Positions 17,300 through 25,194 of a DNA stretch of 64,000 nt are shown here, in pieces. Location of the stretch: assembly GCF_003385455.1 (NCBI RefSeq), contig NZ_QNUF01000017.1:40280-104279 (forward strand). Direction: 5' to 3'. Position 1 is the first letter of the stretch. Every line of letters starts with the position of its first letter. A program made the translations under genes and the position numbers. Source of the stretch: Chryseobacterium rhizosphaerae (GTDB lineage Bacteria; Bacteroidota; Bacteroidia; Flavobacteriales; Weeksellaceae). The notes under the pieces are model-generated. The model saw nothing but the letters and a program-made list of their open reading frames with translations, was not told where the DNA came from and did not search any database.

Positions 17300-18031
17300 T
17301 TATGAATAAATTCCGCCGTTAATATTAATTATCTCTCCTGTAATGTAGGATGCTTTTCGGGAAGCTAAAAATGCTACTAAATCAGCTACTTCTTCTGCTT
17401 CTCCGAATCTGTTTGCAGGAATCATCGCTTTAAGCTCGTCTTCATTAAAATCCTGGGTCATATCTGTTTTGATGAAACCCGGTGCCACAGCATTTACGGT
17501 GATATTTCTTTTCGCCACTTCCTGGGCAAGCGCTTTTGTAGCTCCTACCAGAGCCCCTTTTGCTGCCGAATAATTGGTTTGCCCGGCTGTTCCTTTTACC
17601 CCGGAAACCGAAACCATATTGATGATTCTTCCGTATTTATTACGAAGCAGTTTTTGGATAAAAAAATTCGTCACATGGAAAAACCCGTTTAAGCTTGTAT
17701 TGATCACACTGTTCCAGTCTTCTTTCAGCATCCACATAAACAGGCCGTCTCTGGTAATTCCGGCATTGTTTACAATCACTTCTACTACAGCAGAAGGATT
17801 TGTATCCTGCCATTCTGTAAGGACGTTCTGTGTTTCCTCCGCATTTCCTACATCAAATTTAAGAATTTCTCCTGTAGAACCAAGTTCTTCCACTTTGGTC
17901 AATGTTTCCTTAGCTGCAGCCTCATTAGAGGTATAGTTGATCAGTATATGATAGTTTTTTTCTTCAGCCAGTTTTATACAGATGGCCCTCCCGATTCCTC
18001 TGGAGCCTCCTGTTACAATTGCACATTTCAT
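17300..18031 (-). CDS. fabG: 3-oxoacyl-ACP reductase (FabG-like SDR)
   Basis: A 243-residue short-chain dehydrogenase. The NADP-binding TGGSRGIG is at residues 7-14, NNAGITRDGLFM is the family NNAG block, and the catalytic Ser-Tyr-Lys appears as MVSVSGVKGTAGQTNYSAAKGAL. It ends with the usual ITGEIININGGIYS. It should reduce the 3-oxoacyl-ACP from the neighbouring ketosynthases to 3-hydroxyacyl-ACP for the hotdog dehydratase at 6206. The operon context (lyase, fabG, KS, ACP) shows this is the pigment-dedicated copy rather than the general fatty-acid one. Confidence 0.92.
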   Translation of the reverse strand: MKCAIVTGGSRGIGRAICIKLAEEKNYHILINYTSNEAAAKETLTKVEELGSTGEILKFDVGNAEETQNVLTEWQDTNPSAVVEVIVNNAGITRDGLFMWMLKEDWNSVINTSLNGFFHVTNFFIQKLLRNKYGRIINMVSVSGVKGTAGQTNYSAAKGALVGATKALAQEVAKRNITVNAVAPGFIKTDMTQDFNEDELKAMIPANRFGEAEEVADLVAFLASRKASYITGEIININGGIYS

Positions 18032-18112
18032 GCGTTAGTGTTTATTTCGTTTTAGTTTTTTTTAAGTTAGCTTATACTCCTCAATCTAAAGACAATTCAT
18101 TACGGTAAATAA

Positions 18113-19633
18113 TTACATTGCTTTTAAATACATCTTTACTTTCTCTAAATATGGATACATCACCATATCATCGGAGAACGCAGGAATAATTTTTCTGATC
18201 TCATCATAAAGCTCTTTTGTAGATGATGAAACCTCATCCGGAAAACCTAGGTATTCAATTGCCTGAACTATAGTAATTGCCTCTATCGCCAGTACTTCAA
18301 ATGCATTTTCAATTACTTTTCTACAGATCACAGCTGCATTGGTTCCCATACTTACAATATCCTGATTGTCATTATTATTAGGAATACTGTGAACATACAT
18401 AGGGTTTGACAGCATCTGACTTTCCGCTGTAGTAGAAGTTGCCGTAAACTGTACTCCCTGCATCCCAAAATTGAAACCTAATTTACCTAAATTTACAAAA
18501 GGAGGCAAAATTTCGTTGATCTTTGCATTTAAAAGATAGTTCAGCTGTCTTTCTGCAAGCATGGTCAACTTGGTTACCACAATTTTAAGTTTGTCCATTT
18601 CTAAAGAGATATAATCTCCATGAAAATTTCCACCGTGGTAAACATGCTGATCCTCAACATTGATAATCGGATTGTCATTGGCAGAATTGATTTCATTTTC
18701 AAGCACCTTTTCTGTATACTCCAAGGTGTCCAGCACAGGACCTAATATCTGAGGAACACATCGTAAAGAATAATATTCCTGAACTTTTTCTTTAAATACT
18801 TTTTCCTGCTCTTCAAAGTGAGTATAAAGATGGTCTGCTCTTTTTCTGATCAGTTTACTGTCTGCAAGATGTGTACGCATTCTTTCTGCCACTTTCTGCT
18901 GACCATAATGTCTTTTTGTGCCGTTCAAAGCTTCAGACAGATGATCATCATAAGCCTGAACAATCTCATTAATTGCACAGGAAAGTCTAATGGAAATATC
19001 AGTCAGCTGATTCGCTTTATAGGCATTGACAATCCCTATACCCGACATTACGGAAGTTCCGTTCATTAAAGCAAGCCCTTCACGGATCTCCACTTTGATA
19101 GGTTCAAGTCCTTCAATGGCAAAAACATCGTTTGTAGATCTTCTTTCTCCTTTGTAAAACACTTCTCCTTCACCAATCAGTACTAAAGCCAGGTGTGCCA
19201 GCTGTACAAGATCTCCACTTGCTCCTACTCCACCGTGTTCAAAAATCAAAGGGGTAATATCTCTGTTGATCAATTCCTGAAGAAGATAAATAACAGACTG
19301 ATGTACTCCGGAATTTCCTAAAGACAGGGTATTCAGCCTTGCCAGCATACAGGCTTTCACTTCCTGTGCCGGTAAGGGATTTCCTATTCCCGAAGAATGA
19401 CTTCTAATTAAATTATATTGAAGCTGAAGGGTATCCTCATCACTGATTTTAAACTGAGCCATCGGACCAAAACCCGTATTTACTCCATATATTACTTTAT
19501 TTTTTGAAAATTCCTTTAAAAATTGAAAGCTTGTATCGACTCTTGATAAAAGTGATTCATCCAGTTCAATTTTTTCATTTTCAATGATAATTTTTTGAAA
19601 ATCTTTCAGTCCTAAAAAGTTATTTATTTTCAT
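18113..19633 (-). CDS. Aromatic amino acid ammonia-lyase (tyrosine ammonia-lyase type)
   Basis: A 506-residue lyase of the HAL/TAL/PAL family. The MIO prosthetic group would form from Ala138-Ser139-Gly140 in GGVGASGDLVQ; a catalytic Tyr lies in VIYGVNTGFGP (Tyr49). The substrate-selectivity pair in this family sits in the NLIRSHSSGIG stretch (Ser78-His79). From memory, the sequence closely follows the Flavobacterium johnsoniae tyrosine ammonia-lyase, including SIPNNNDNQDIVSMGTN. It would convert tyrosine to 4-coumarate, the aryl starter of flexirubin. Tyr rather than His specificity is inferred from that similarity and the pigment context, since no hut genes are present. Confidence 0.88.
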   Translation of the reverse strand: MKINNFLGLKDFQKIIIENEKIELDESLLSRVDTSFQFLKEFSKNKVIYGVNTGFGPMAQFKISDEDTLQLQYNLIRSHSSGIGNPLPAQEVKACMLARLNTLSLGNSGVHQSVIYLLQELINRDITPLIFEHGGVGASGDLVQLAHLALVLIGEGEVFYKGERRSTNDVFAIEGLEPIKVEIREGLALMNGTSVMSGIGIVNAYKANQLTDISIRLSCAINEIVQAYDDHLSEALNGTKRHYGQQKVAERMRTHLADSKLIRKRADHLYTHFEEQEKVFKEKVQEYYSLRCVPQILGPVLDTLEYTEKVLENEINSANDNPIINVEDQHVYHGGNFHGDYISLEMDKLKIVVTKLTMLAERQLNYLLNAKINEILPPFVNLGKLGFNFGMQGVQFTATSTTAESQMLSNPMYVHSIPNNNDNQDIVSMGTNAAVICRKVIENAFEVLAIEAITIVQAIEYLGFPDEVSSSTKELYDEIRKIIPAFSDDMVMYPYLEKVKMYLKAM

Positions 19634-19656
19634 TAATCAAAAGTAATAGTTGATAA

Positions 19657-19691
19657 TTTTGTAAAATATTAATTATTTGTCACTAATTTTG
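19657..19691 (+). promoter_or_regulatory. Promoter of halogenase-like gene
   Basis: The -7 box TAATTTTG is at 19684-19691, with a -33 TTTG ending at 19661, 22 bases upstream. Both match the Bacteroidota sigma consensus. It lies in the 97-bp divergent region shared with the ammonia-lyase gene and leaves about 33 bases of leader before ATG 19731. Confidence 0.55.
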
Positions 19692-19730
19692 CGGCAAAGA
19701 TAGAAGTTATTATTAAAATAAAAAATCAAG

Positions 19731-20987
19731 ATGAGCAAAGAATTTGTTGACGTTCTTGTAATCGGAGCTGGACCTTCCGGATGCGTATCTTCTTCATACC
19801 TTAAGAAGAATAATGTCAACGTAAAGGTGGTTGAAAAGACAAAATTCCCAAGACTGGTAGTTGGAGAAAGCTTGATTCCAAGGGTCATGGACCACTTTGA
19901 TGAAGCCGGACTTTTCCCTGCATTGGACAAAATGGGCTTTGAAAAAAAACTGGGTGCACGTTTTCTTCGCGGAGACGAGGTCTGCATTTTTGATTTTAGT
20001 GATAAATTCGGAGAAGGCTGGGACTGGACCTGGCAGGTTCCGAGAGCTGATTTTGATCATACCCTGGCTCAGGAGGTCATTAATAAAGGAATTGACCTTG
20101 AGTTTGAGACAGAGGTTACTGCTATCAGATTTGAAGGTACGGATTCAGTGACCACAGTCCGAAACAAAGACGGAGATACAAAAGAGATCCACGCCAAGTT
20201 TGTTATAGATTCCAGCGGTTACGGAAGAGTACTTCCCCGCTTACTAGATCTTGAAAAACCTTCAAAATTATCTCCCCATTCTGCTATTTTTTCTCATGTA
20301 AAGGATACCAACAGAGAAGAGGGCGAAGAGGGAACATTAATATCTTTCGACATCATTGAAACAGAGGTATGGCTTTGGGTCATTCCTTTTTCTAACGGGA
20401 ACACAAGTGTAGGAATTGTAGGTCCTACAGAATATATTGATAAATTGTCTGAAAACGGAGATCCTGCTGAAGCGTTAAGAAAAGCAATTTCTCTATCTGA
20501 CTATTATGTAAAACGTTTTGGAGAGGTAGATTTTCTCTTTGAGCCAAAACATCTGAAAGATTATTCATGTTCGGTAAAAAGTTTATTTGGAGATGGGTTT
20601 GCTTTAACGGGTAATGCATCTGAGTTTCTTGACCCGGTTTTCTCATCGGGGATGGCTTTTGCCACAGAGTCGGGAATGCTTGCTGCAAAATTAGCTGTAA
20701 GACAACTGAACGGAGAAAAAATTAACTGGCAAAAAGAATATACAGATTATATCTTATATGGTGTAGATGTTTTCACCACCTATGTAAAGGAATGGTATAC
20801 AGGTAATCTTCAGGAATTATTCTTCCACCAACCGGAAAATCCCGATGTCAAGAAAAAAATATGTGCCGTGTTAGCAGGATATGTATGGAATAAGGACAAT
20901 CCGTTTGTGAAAAAACATGATACTGTGATTAAGAATCTTGCCAACCTCATCAAACAGGAAAAACAGGAACAGCAAAATCAACAATAA
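19731..20987 (+). CDS. Flavin-dependent halogenase-like monooxygenase
   Basis: A 418-residue FAD enzyme. The Rossmann GxGxxG is IGAGPSG (residues 11-17), with KFPRLVVGESLIPRV next. The halogenase signature WxWxIP is present as WLWVIP (Trp214-Pro219), and a Lys-Leu-Gly-Ala (Lys73) sits where flavin halogenases keep their catalytic lysine. A second flavin motif is GNASEFLDPVFSSG (about 290-303), where halogenases and geranylgeranyl-reductase relatives bind FAD. It diverges from the ammonia-lyase gene. Chlorination or hydroxylation of the phenolic ring is the likely role; some flexirubins are known to be chlorinated. A hydroxylase cannot be excluded. Confidence 0.75.
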   Translation: MSKEFVDVLVIGAGPSGCVSSSYLKKNNVNVKVVEKTKFPRLVVGESLIPRVMDHFDEAGLFPALDKMGFEKKLGARFLRGDEVCIFDFSDKFGEGWDWTWQVPRADFDHTLAQEVINKGIDLEFETEVTAIRFEGTDSVTTVRNKDGDTKEIHAKFVIDSSGYGRVLPRLLDLEKPSKLSPHSAIFSHVKDTNREEGEEGTLISFDIIETEVWLWVIPFSNGNTSVGIVGPTEYIDKLSENGDPAEALRKAISLSDYYVKRFGEVDFLFEPKHLKDYSCSVKSLFGDGFALTGNASEFLDPVFSSGMAFATESGMLAAKLAVRQLNGEKINWQKEYTDYILYGVDVFTTYVKEWYTGNLQELFFHQPENPDVKKKICAVLAGYVWNKDNPFVKKHDTVIKNLANLIKQEKQEQQNQQ

Positions 20988-20989
20988 AA

Positions 20990-21014
20990 AAACGGTCTGA
21001 AATTCAGGCCGTTT
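20990..21014. terminator. Rho-independent terminator between convergent genes
   Basis: A 10-bp stem, AAACGGTCTG at 20990-20999 with CAGGCCGTTT at 21005-21014 (one G-T pair), followed by TTATTTTTATT. It ends the halogenase-like transcript and probably also the opposite unit. Confidence 0.85.
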
Positions 21015-21020
21015 TTATTT

Positions 21021-21629
21021 TTATTTTAAAGTTTTTTTAATCTCTTTGCCCAAATACCTTCCGGCAGATTCGTAGGCAGCAGCAATCCTGCCATATTCCA
21101 TCACGAATTCTTCATTATTGACAAATTTATCAAACTTGTTAAGTTCTACCTTCGCTAACACAACTGAGGGATTAGTGGTTTCCACCAGTTTTATAGTACC
21201 GGTTATCTCTGCTGTCATGGCAGTAAGTCCGGCATGCCAGCCCGGGAAAATCCATTTGGGTTCCACTATTAATGTATATTTTGCGGAGCTGTCTTTTTTA
21301 AATGAAATATTCTTGTAAGATTTATTAAGCCCTTTCGCAAAATAATCTATATAGTCTTCTTTTTTATATTTCTCCCATTCTGCAATCCACTTCTTCCACG
21401 CTTCCTCTCCTCTTTTAGGATTTTCCAAGACTTGTTTTTTCCTGTTTTCAAGATATTGAGCTTCTGTAATATTTTCTTTCATAAATAATACATTCTCAAA
21501 TAGAAGTTCTACATTTACTTCAGTCTGATCTTTTAATAAGCCGAGACTCCCTGAAACAACTTTCATTTTGTCCTGTCCAAAAGCTGTTGTGATCATCACC
21601 ATGAACCCCAGCAATAATAATTTTTTCAT
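21021..21629 (-). CDS. Secreted protein of unknown function near pigment genes
   Basis: Not recognised. ATG 21629 gives a 202-residue precursor with a clear signal peptide (MKKLLLLGFMVMITTAFGQ). The mature part begins with KMKVVSGSLGLLKDQTEVNVEL and has a charged helical middle. It ends with a beta-rich part containing YTLIVEPKWIFPGWHAGLTAMTAEITG. This alternating strand pattern recalls small periplasmic lipid-handling or DUF4410-like proteins, but that is only an impression. It is convergent with the halogenase-like gene and lies downstream of the PaaK-like ligase (60 bases), with which it may be co-transcribed. Confidence 0.6.
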   Translation of the reverse strand: MKKLLLLGFMVMITTAFGQDKMKVVSGSLGLLKDQTEVNVELLFENVLFMKENITEAQYLENRKKQVLENPKRGEEAWKKWIAEWEKYKKEDYIDYFAKGLNKSYKNISFKKDSSAKYTLIVEPKWIFPGWHAGLTAMTAEITGTIKLVETTNPSVVLAKVELNKFDKFVNNEEFVMEYGRIAAAYESAGRYLGKEIKKTLK

Positions 21630-21700
21630 AGTTAGTAGCATTAAATTTAAGCCACCAAATATATCATAAAAAAGGAATTATTCTAATGCTGAAACTCAAA

Positions 21701-22993
21701 TTACCTTAAATCAATAAAAGTTATTGGTTTTCTGCTATTTGGATGGTAAACAGTTTTAGATAATATTTCAAAATCTACCATTTCAATCTTAGGACTTACC
21801 CTGAGTTTTGCCCGGAAATGATCTCTTACTTCATGTACAAAGTTTTCATTCTCTTCCTCTGTACTTACCCTGATTATAATTTCATCAAGTCCTATTTCAT
21901 TAGCCTGAATAACGATCTGATAACAGAGAATACCATTAAAATCATTCAGAATATCATTCATGGCCGGAGGATATAATGTTGTCCCTTTATATTTAATCAT
22001 CTGTTGCTTTCTGCCAACTACAGGACCCAATCTCATGGTATTTCTTCCACACTGACATGGCTCATAATGAGCTTTTACAATATCTCCTGTTTTAAATCTC
22101 AACAAAGGAATTGCTTCTACCCCCAACGTAGTAATCGTAAGCTCACCGCTTTCTCCTTCTTCCACAGGATCTCCGTGATCATCCAGAATTTCTGTAATAA
22201 TAAGTTCAGGGTGATGATGTCCACCAATCTGAAACTCACATTCCGTGAAAGCTGTACTCATCTCGGTAGATGCATAGGTTGAAAAAAGATTGATATTCCA
22301 TTTTTCTTTGATTTTCTGAGAAAGAATATTATCTGTAAAATCCTGGTTTTTGATACTTTCTCCAATACAGACAGCACCGTAAACACTGGAATTTTTATAA
22401 TCAAGACCGTGTTTTTCGGCATAATCAATCATTTTCAGCAAAAAAGAAGGCACGGTAATCAGGTACTTAGGCTGGTACCTAAAAATAGAATCCCATTGAA
22501 GTTCCGGAATTCCTGGTCCCATTCTCACAACGCTTGCCCCCATTTTTCTTAAACCCAAGAAGTACGCAAGACCAGCCATAAAGCGTTTGTCAATGGTTGT
22601 GATCATCTGTACCACATCTCCTTTCTGAATTCCTGCACAGGCAAAAGAGATGGCTTCATTGTAAGCCAGTCTCTCAAGATCACTGTCAGACAGTCCAAAT
22701 GTCACTGGATCTCCCAGTGTTCCTGAAGTTGTGCTATAATCAACAATTTTATCCGGAGGAATACAGAAAAAGTCATGATTATGCTGTTGTAAATCATTTT
22801 TTGTGGTCGTAGGGATTTTCTGCAGATCTTCCAGGGTGATGATATTCTTTATATGAATATCATTTTCTTTGAATAGCTTTTGATAAAAAGGTGAATTATT
22901 TTCAAGATAAACCAATAGCTCCTGAAGTTTTATCTCCTGAAACTTTTTAATTTCCTGAATGGATGACTGTTCGATGGATGGATGAAATTCCAA
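21701..22993 (-). CDS. PaaK-like adenylate-forming ligase (probable aryl-acid activator)
   Basis: A 430-residue member of the phenylacetate-CoA ligase/AMP-binding family. The P-loop-like DYSTTSGTLGDPVTFGL (about residues 85-101) is the ATP-binding signature, followed by TYASTEMSTAF and the FKTGDIV adenylate motif. A Cys pair in HYEPCQCGRNTMRLGPVVGR is typical of PaaK. The start is TTG 22993: no ATG exists before the upstream in-frame stop. A -7 box TAAATTTG lies on the minus strand at 23020-23013. In aryl-polyene clusters a ligase of this kind activates 4-coumarate for loading on ACP or CoA, and the nearby ammonia-lyase supports that here. Confidence 0.8.
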   Translation of the reverse strand: MEFHPSIEQSSIQEIKKFQEIKLQELLVYLENNSPFYQKLFKENDIHIKNIITLEDLQKIPTTTKNDLQQHNHDFFCIPPDKIVDYSTTSGTLGDPVTFGLSDSDLERLAYNEAISFACAGIQKGDVVQMITTIDKRFMAGLAYFLGLRKMGASVVRMGPGIPELQWDSIFRYQPKYLITVPSFLLKMIDYAEKHGLDYKNSSVYGAVCIGESIKNQDFTDNILSQKIKEKWNINLFSTYASTEMSTAFTECEFQIGGHHHPELIITEILDDHGDPVEEGESGELTITTLGVEAIPLLRFKTGDIVKAHYEPCQCGRNTMRLGPVVGRKQQMIKYKGTTLYPPAMNDILNDFNGILCYQIVIQANEIGLDEIIIRVSTEEENENFVHEVRDHFRAKLRVSPKIEMVDFEILSKTVYHPNSRKPITFIDLR

Positions 22994-23012
22994 TGATTTT
23001 AATTTTAGAAGA

Positions 23013-23020
23013 CAAATTTA
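23013..23020 (-). promoter_or_regulatory. -7 box upstream of PaaK-like ligase
   Basis: TAAATTTG on the minus strand matches TAnnTTTG exactly and lies 19 bases before the TTG start, supporting that start choice. Confidence 0.5.
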
Positions 23021-23077
23021 TTTAAAAATAAAAGATTGAAACATGAAAAGATTAAAAGATTAGTATCCTCCATTGAT

Positions 23078-24766
23078 TTATCTCTGAAACGTTAAAGTTT
23101 GTGTATTGGTATTTCCTGCAGTATTGACTGTAGTTACTTTTAAAGTATGTTCACCAGATCCTTTGGGGCACTTTTCATCGAAGGTATAAACAAAATAATC
23201 TTTTACCCGTGCAAATCTAAGCCACTTTCCATCAAGCTCAGCTCTAAATGAAACAATGTCACCCACTTTTGTATTTCCTTTCAAACGTAAAGTCCCGGTG
23301 TTTATGAGTGCTCCATCTTTCCACTCCGTCATAACAGATGGAAAACTATGATCTACGATCAGTTGCACAGTACCCAATCTGTTAAATTGTCCCTGTACCC
23401 AATCTCCGGTCCAGCTTCCTTTTACAGCATCTTTATCACTTCCATAATCCAGCAACATAACCACTTTATCTTTTTCCTGTTGGGTTAATTTCCTGTTCGG
23501 TTTTATTTTCAATGTATATTTATCATGAATGGGAACATAGGGGTGATGCAGCACTATTGTATTGGAAACTCCATTTTCCTCAGCGTTTGGTTTTTCATAC
23601 ATGTTAAAATTCACTGCATCATACACTGCATTTTTACTGAAAACTATTTCCCCATGTTCTGTGGTCATTGTTTTTCCTTCATTTGGCTTTATCGTTGTAC
23701 TGGTAGACGAAATACTATTTCCGTTATTATTCAGCTGCACTTTTGTTGCCAACCGGCTTGTATTTCCGTTCACGTCTTTTAAAATAATCTCAATATGATG
23801 AACCTCTTTATCCTGAAGATTAATAACTCCCGATAAGTTGGGAAGGCTGTAGTTCTGTAATTTCATTCCCGGTAAAACAGATAAATGCTGGATATTCATT
23901 TTGTCCCTGATGAATTTGGTGTAATCTATACAGCCATTCTGATAGCGGGTATCATCATAGCTCACTTTATCAATGGAAAAACTATAGATAAGCTTACCGT
24001 CCATTACTAATTCTGCCTGGTAAACGCCAAGGTTAAATCCCTGATTGGCCTTATCCACCGCTTTAACTGCAAAGCTGATCATCGGCGAATTTACCGTGAC
24101 AAGATCTGTTGTATATATATTTCCTGCTTTCTTTACAGCGACTCCGTTTGCTCCTGGTTCATAGGTACTGAAGCTTCTGTCATACCAGTACAGCCCACTA
24201 ATAATGGGAGCTACAGAGTCCGGAATGGCAAAACCAAAGAGCAGAGGGTTAAGACATTCTTCCGTTTTGGTATCTCTTATTTCAAAATGTAAGTGGGGCC
24301 CTGCAGAACCTCCTGTATTTCCACTCAAAGCAATAAGCTGCCCTTTTGTTACAGGAAACTGCCCCGGCTGAAATGTCATATCCTGTTCCCACTTTTCATC
24401 TTTATATTGTCTTTCTTTTACATACTCATCAAGTCTGTCAAAATATTTATTCAGGTGGGCATACACTGTGGTATATCCATTGGGATGGGTAATATAGACT
24501 GCATTCCCAAAACCATAACGTTCCACTTTTATCCTGCTTACATAACCGTCTGCTGCTGCCACTACCGGCAGGTTTTCTTTACTGTTCGTCCGTAAATCCA
24601 AGCCCATATGAAAATGGTTAGCCCGGACTGCCCCAAAATTGGCAGCCAACTGCATGGGAATATTTAGGGGATTGCGGAAGTAGTTTTGTGGATAATTATG
24701 TTGAGCCTGGGTAGAGAAGCTGTTGATGAAACAAACAATCAGCATCAGTTTATAAAAGATTTTCAT
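23078..24766 (-). CDS. M23 family metallopeptidase (LytM-type), secreted
   Basis: A 562-residue exported protein with a signal peptide (residues 1-21). A LytM/M23 domain occupies ~30-180: HFHMGLDLRTN supplies the first zinc ligands, GYTTVYAHLNKYF follows, and SAGPHLHFEIRD gives the HxH. The remaining ~380 residues form beta-rich Ig-like modules of unknown function. M23 enzymes cut peptidoglycan cross-bridges, or serve as scaffolds when catalytically poor; here the ligands are present. It is upstream of ileS in opposite orientation (428-base divergent gap). Confidence 0.88.
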   Translation of the reverse strand: MKIFYKLMLIVCFINSFSTQAQHNYPQNYFRNPLNIPMQLAANFGAVRANHFHMGLDLRTNSKENLPVVAAADGYVSRIKVERYGFGNAVYITHPNGYTTVYAHLNKYFDRLDEYVKERQYKDEKWEQDMTFQPGQFPVTKGQLIALSGNTGGSAGPHLHFEIRDTKTEECLNPLLFGFAIPDSVAPIISGLYWYDRSFSTYEPGANGVAVKKAGNIYTTDLVTVNSPMISFAVKAVDKANQGFNLGVYQAELVMDGKLIYSFSIDKVSYDDTRYQNGCIDYTKFIRDKMNIQHLSVLPGMKLQNYSLPNLSGVINLQDKEVHHIEIILKDVNGNTSRLATKVQLNNNGNSISSTSTTIKPNEGKTMTTEHGEIVFSKNAVYDAVNFNMYEKPNAEENGVSNTIVLHHPYVPIHDKYTLKIKPNRKLTQQEKDKVVMLLDYGSDKDAVKGSWTGDWVQGQFNRLGTVQLIVDHSFPSVMTEWKDGALINTGTLRLKGNTKVGDIVSFRAELDGKWLRFARVKDYFVYTFDEKCPKGSGEHTLKVTTVNTAGNTNTQTLTFQR

Positions 24767-25194
24767 ACAGCATTTGGGTTTAGATCTATTTAAATATACG
24801 GAATTTCAAGCAATGATTGTGCTATTTTCCTCTTGTAGATTTTATTTTTAATCACAGATATACCTGGATTTTCAAAGATCATGTGAATAAAAATCTGAAC
24901 GATCTGAAATAGATCATATTTACATTTGGGTTAAATCCGATGGCTGGAGTAATTTACATTTTAGGTTGCCCAAAGCCCAATTCTACCGAATAAGGGCGGT
25001 GAAATTTTATTGTAAAAAAAGACGGAAAAACTCACTTATTCACCATTCACCATTCACTTTCATGCTTACCCTTCATTTATATTTCTGAAATTGAACTTTT
25101 TAATAGATGATATCAAAATAAAACATATATTATAAACCGACAAAATTTAGTAAATTTGCAGACTTAATTAATCAACGATATTGAGATATTTACA
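24767..25194. other. 428-bp divergent intergenic region before ileS
   Basis: The region holds a -7 box TAAATTTG at 25151-25158 on the plus strand, about 37 bases before the ileS ATG. It also has a short tandem of TTCACCA units (ATTCACCATTCACCATTCAC, 25038-25057) of the type scattered in flavobacterial intergenic DNA. No ORF, tRNA-like or riboswitch-like structure was seen. A T-box leader was considered and not supported. Confidence 0.55.

Noticed and set aside
19638..19645. TACTTTTG as -7 box of the ammonia-lyase gene
   Set aside because: It matches TAnnTTTG but lies only 5 bases before the ATG, which would make a leaderless transcript. No -33 box fits, so it was not listed.
24767..25194. 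Possible T-box or other leader regulating ileS
   Set aside because: No T-box sequence (TGGNACCGCG) or extended stem-loops were recognised. T-boxes are rare in Bacteroidota and the region shows only a promoter and short repeats.
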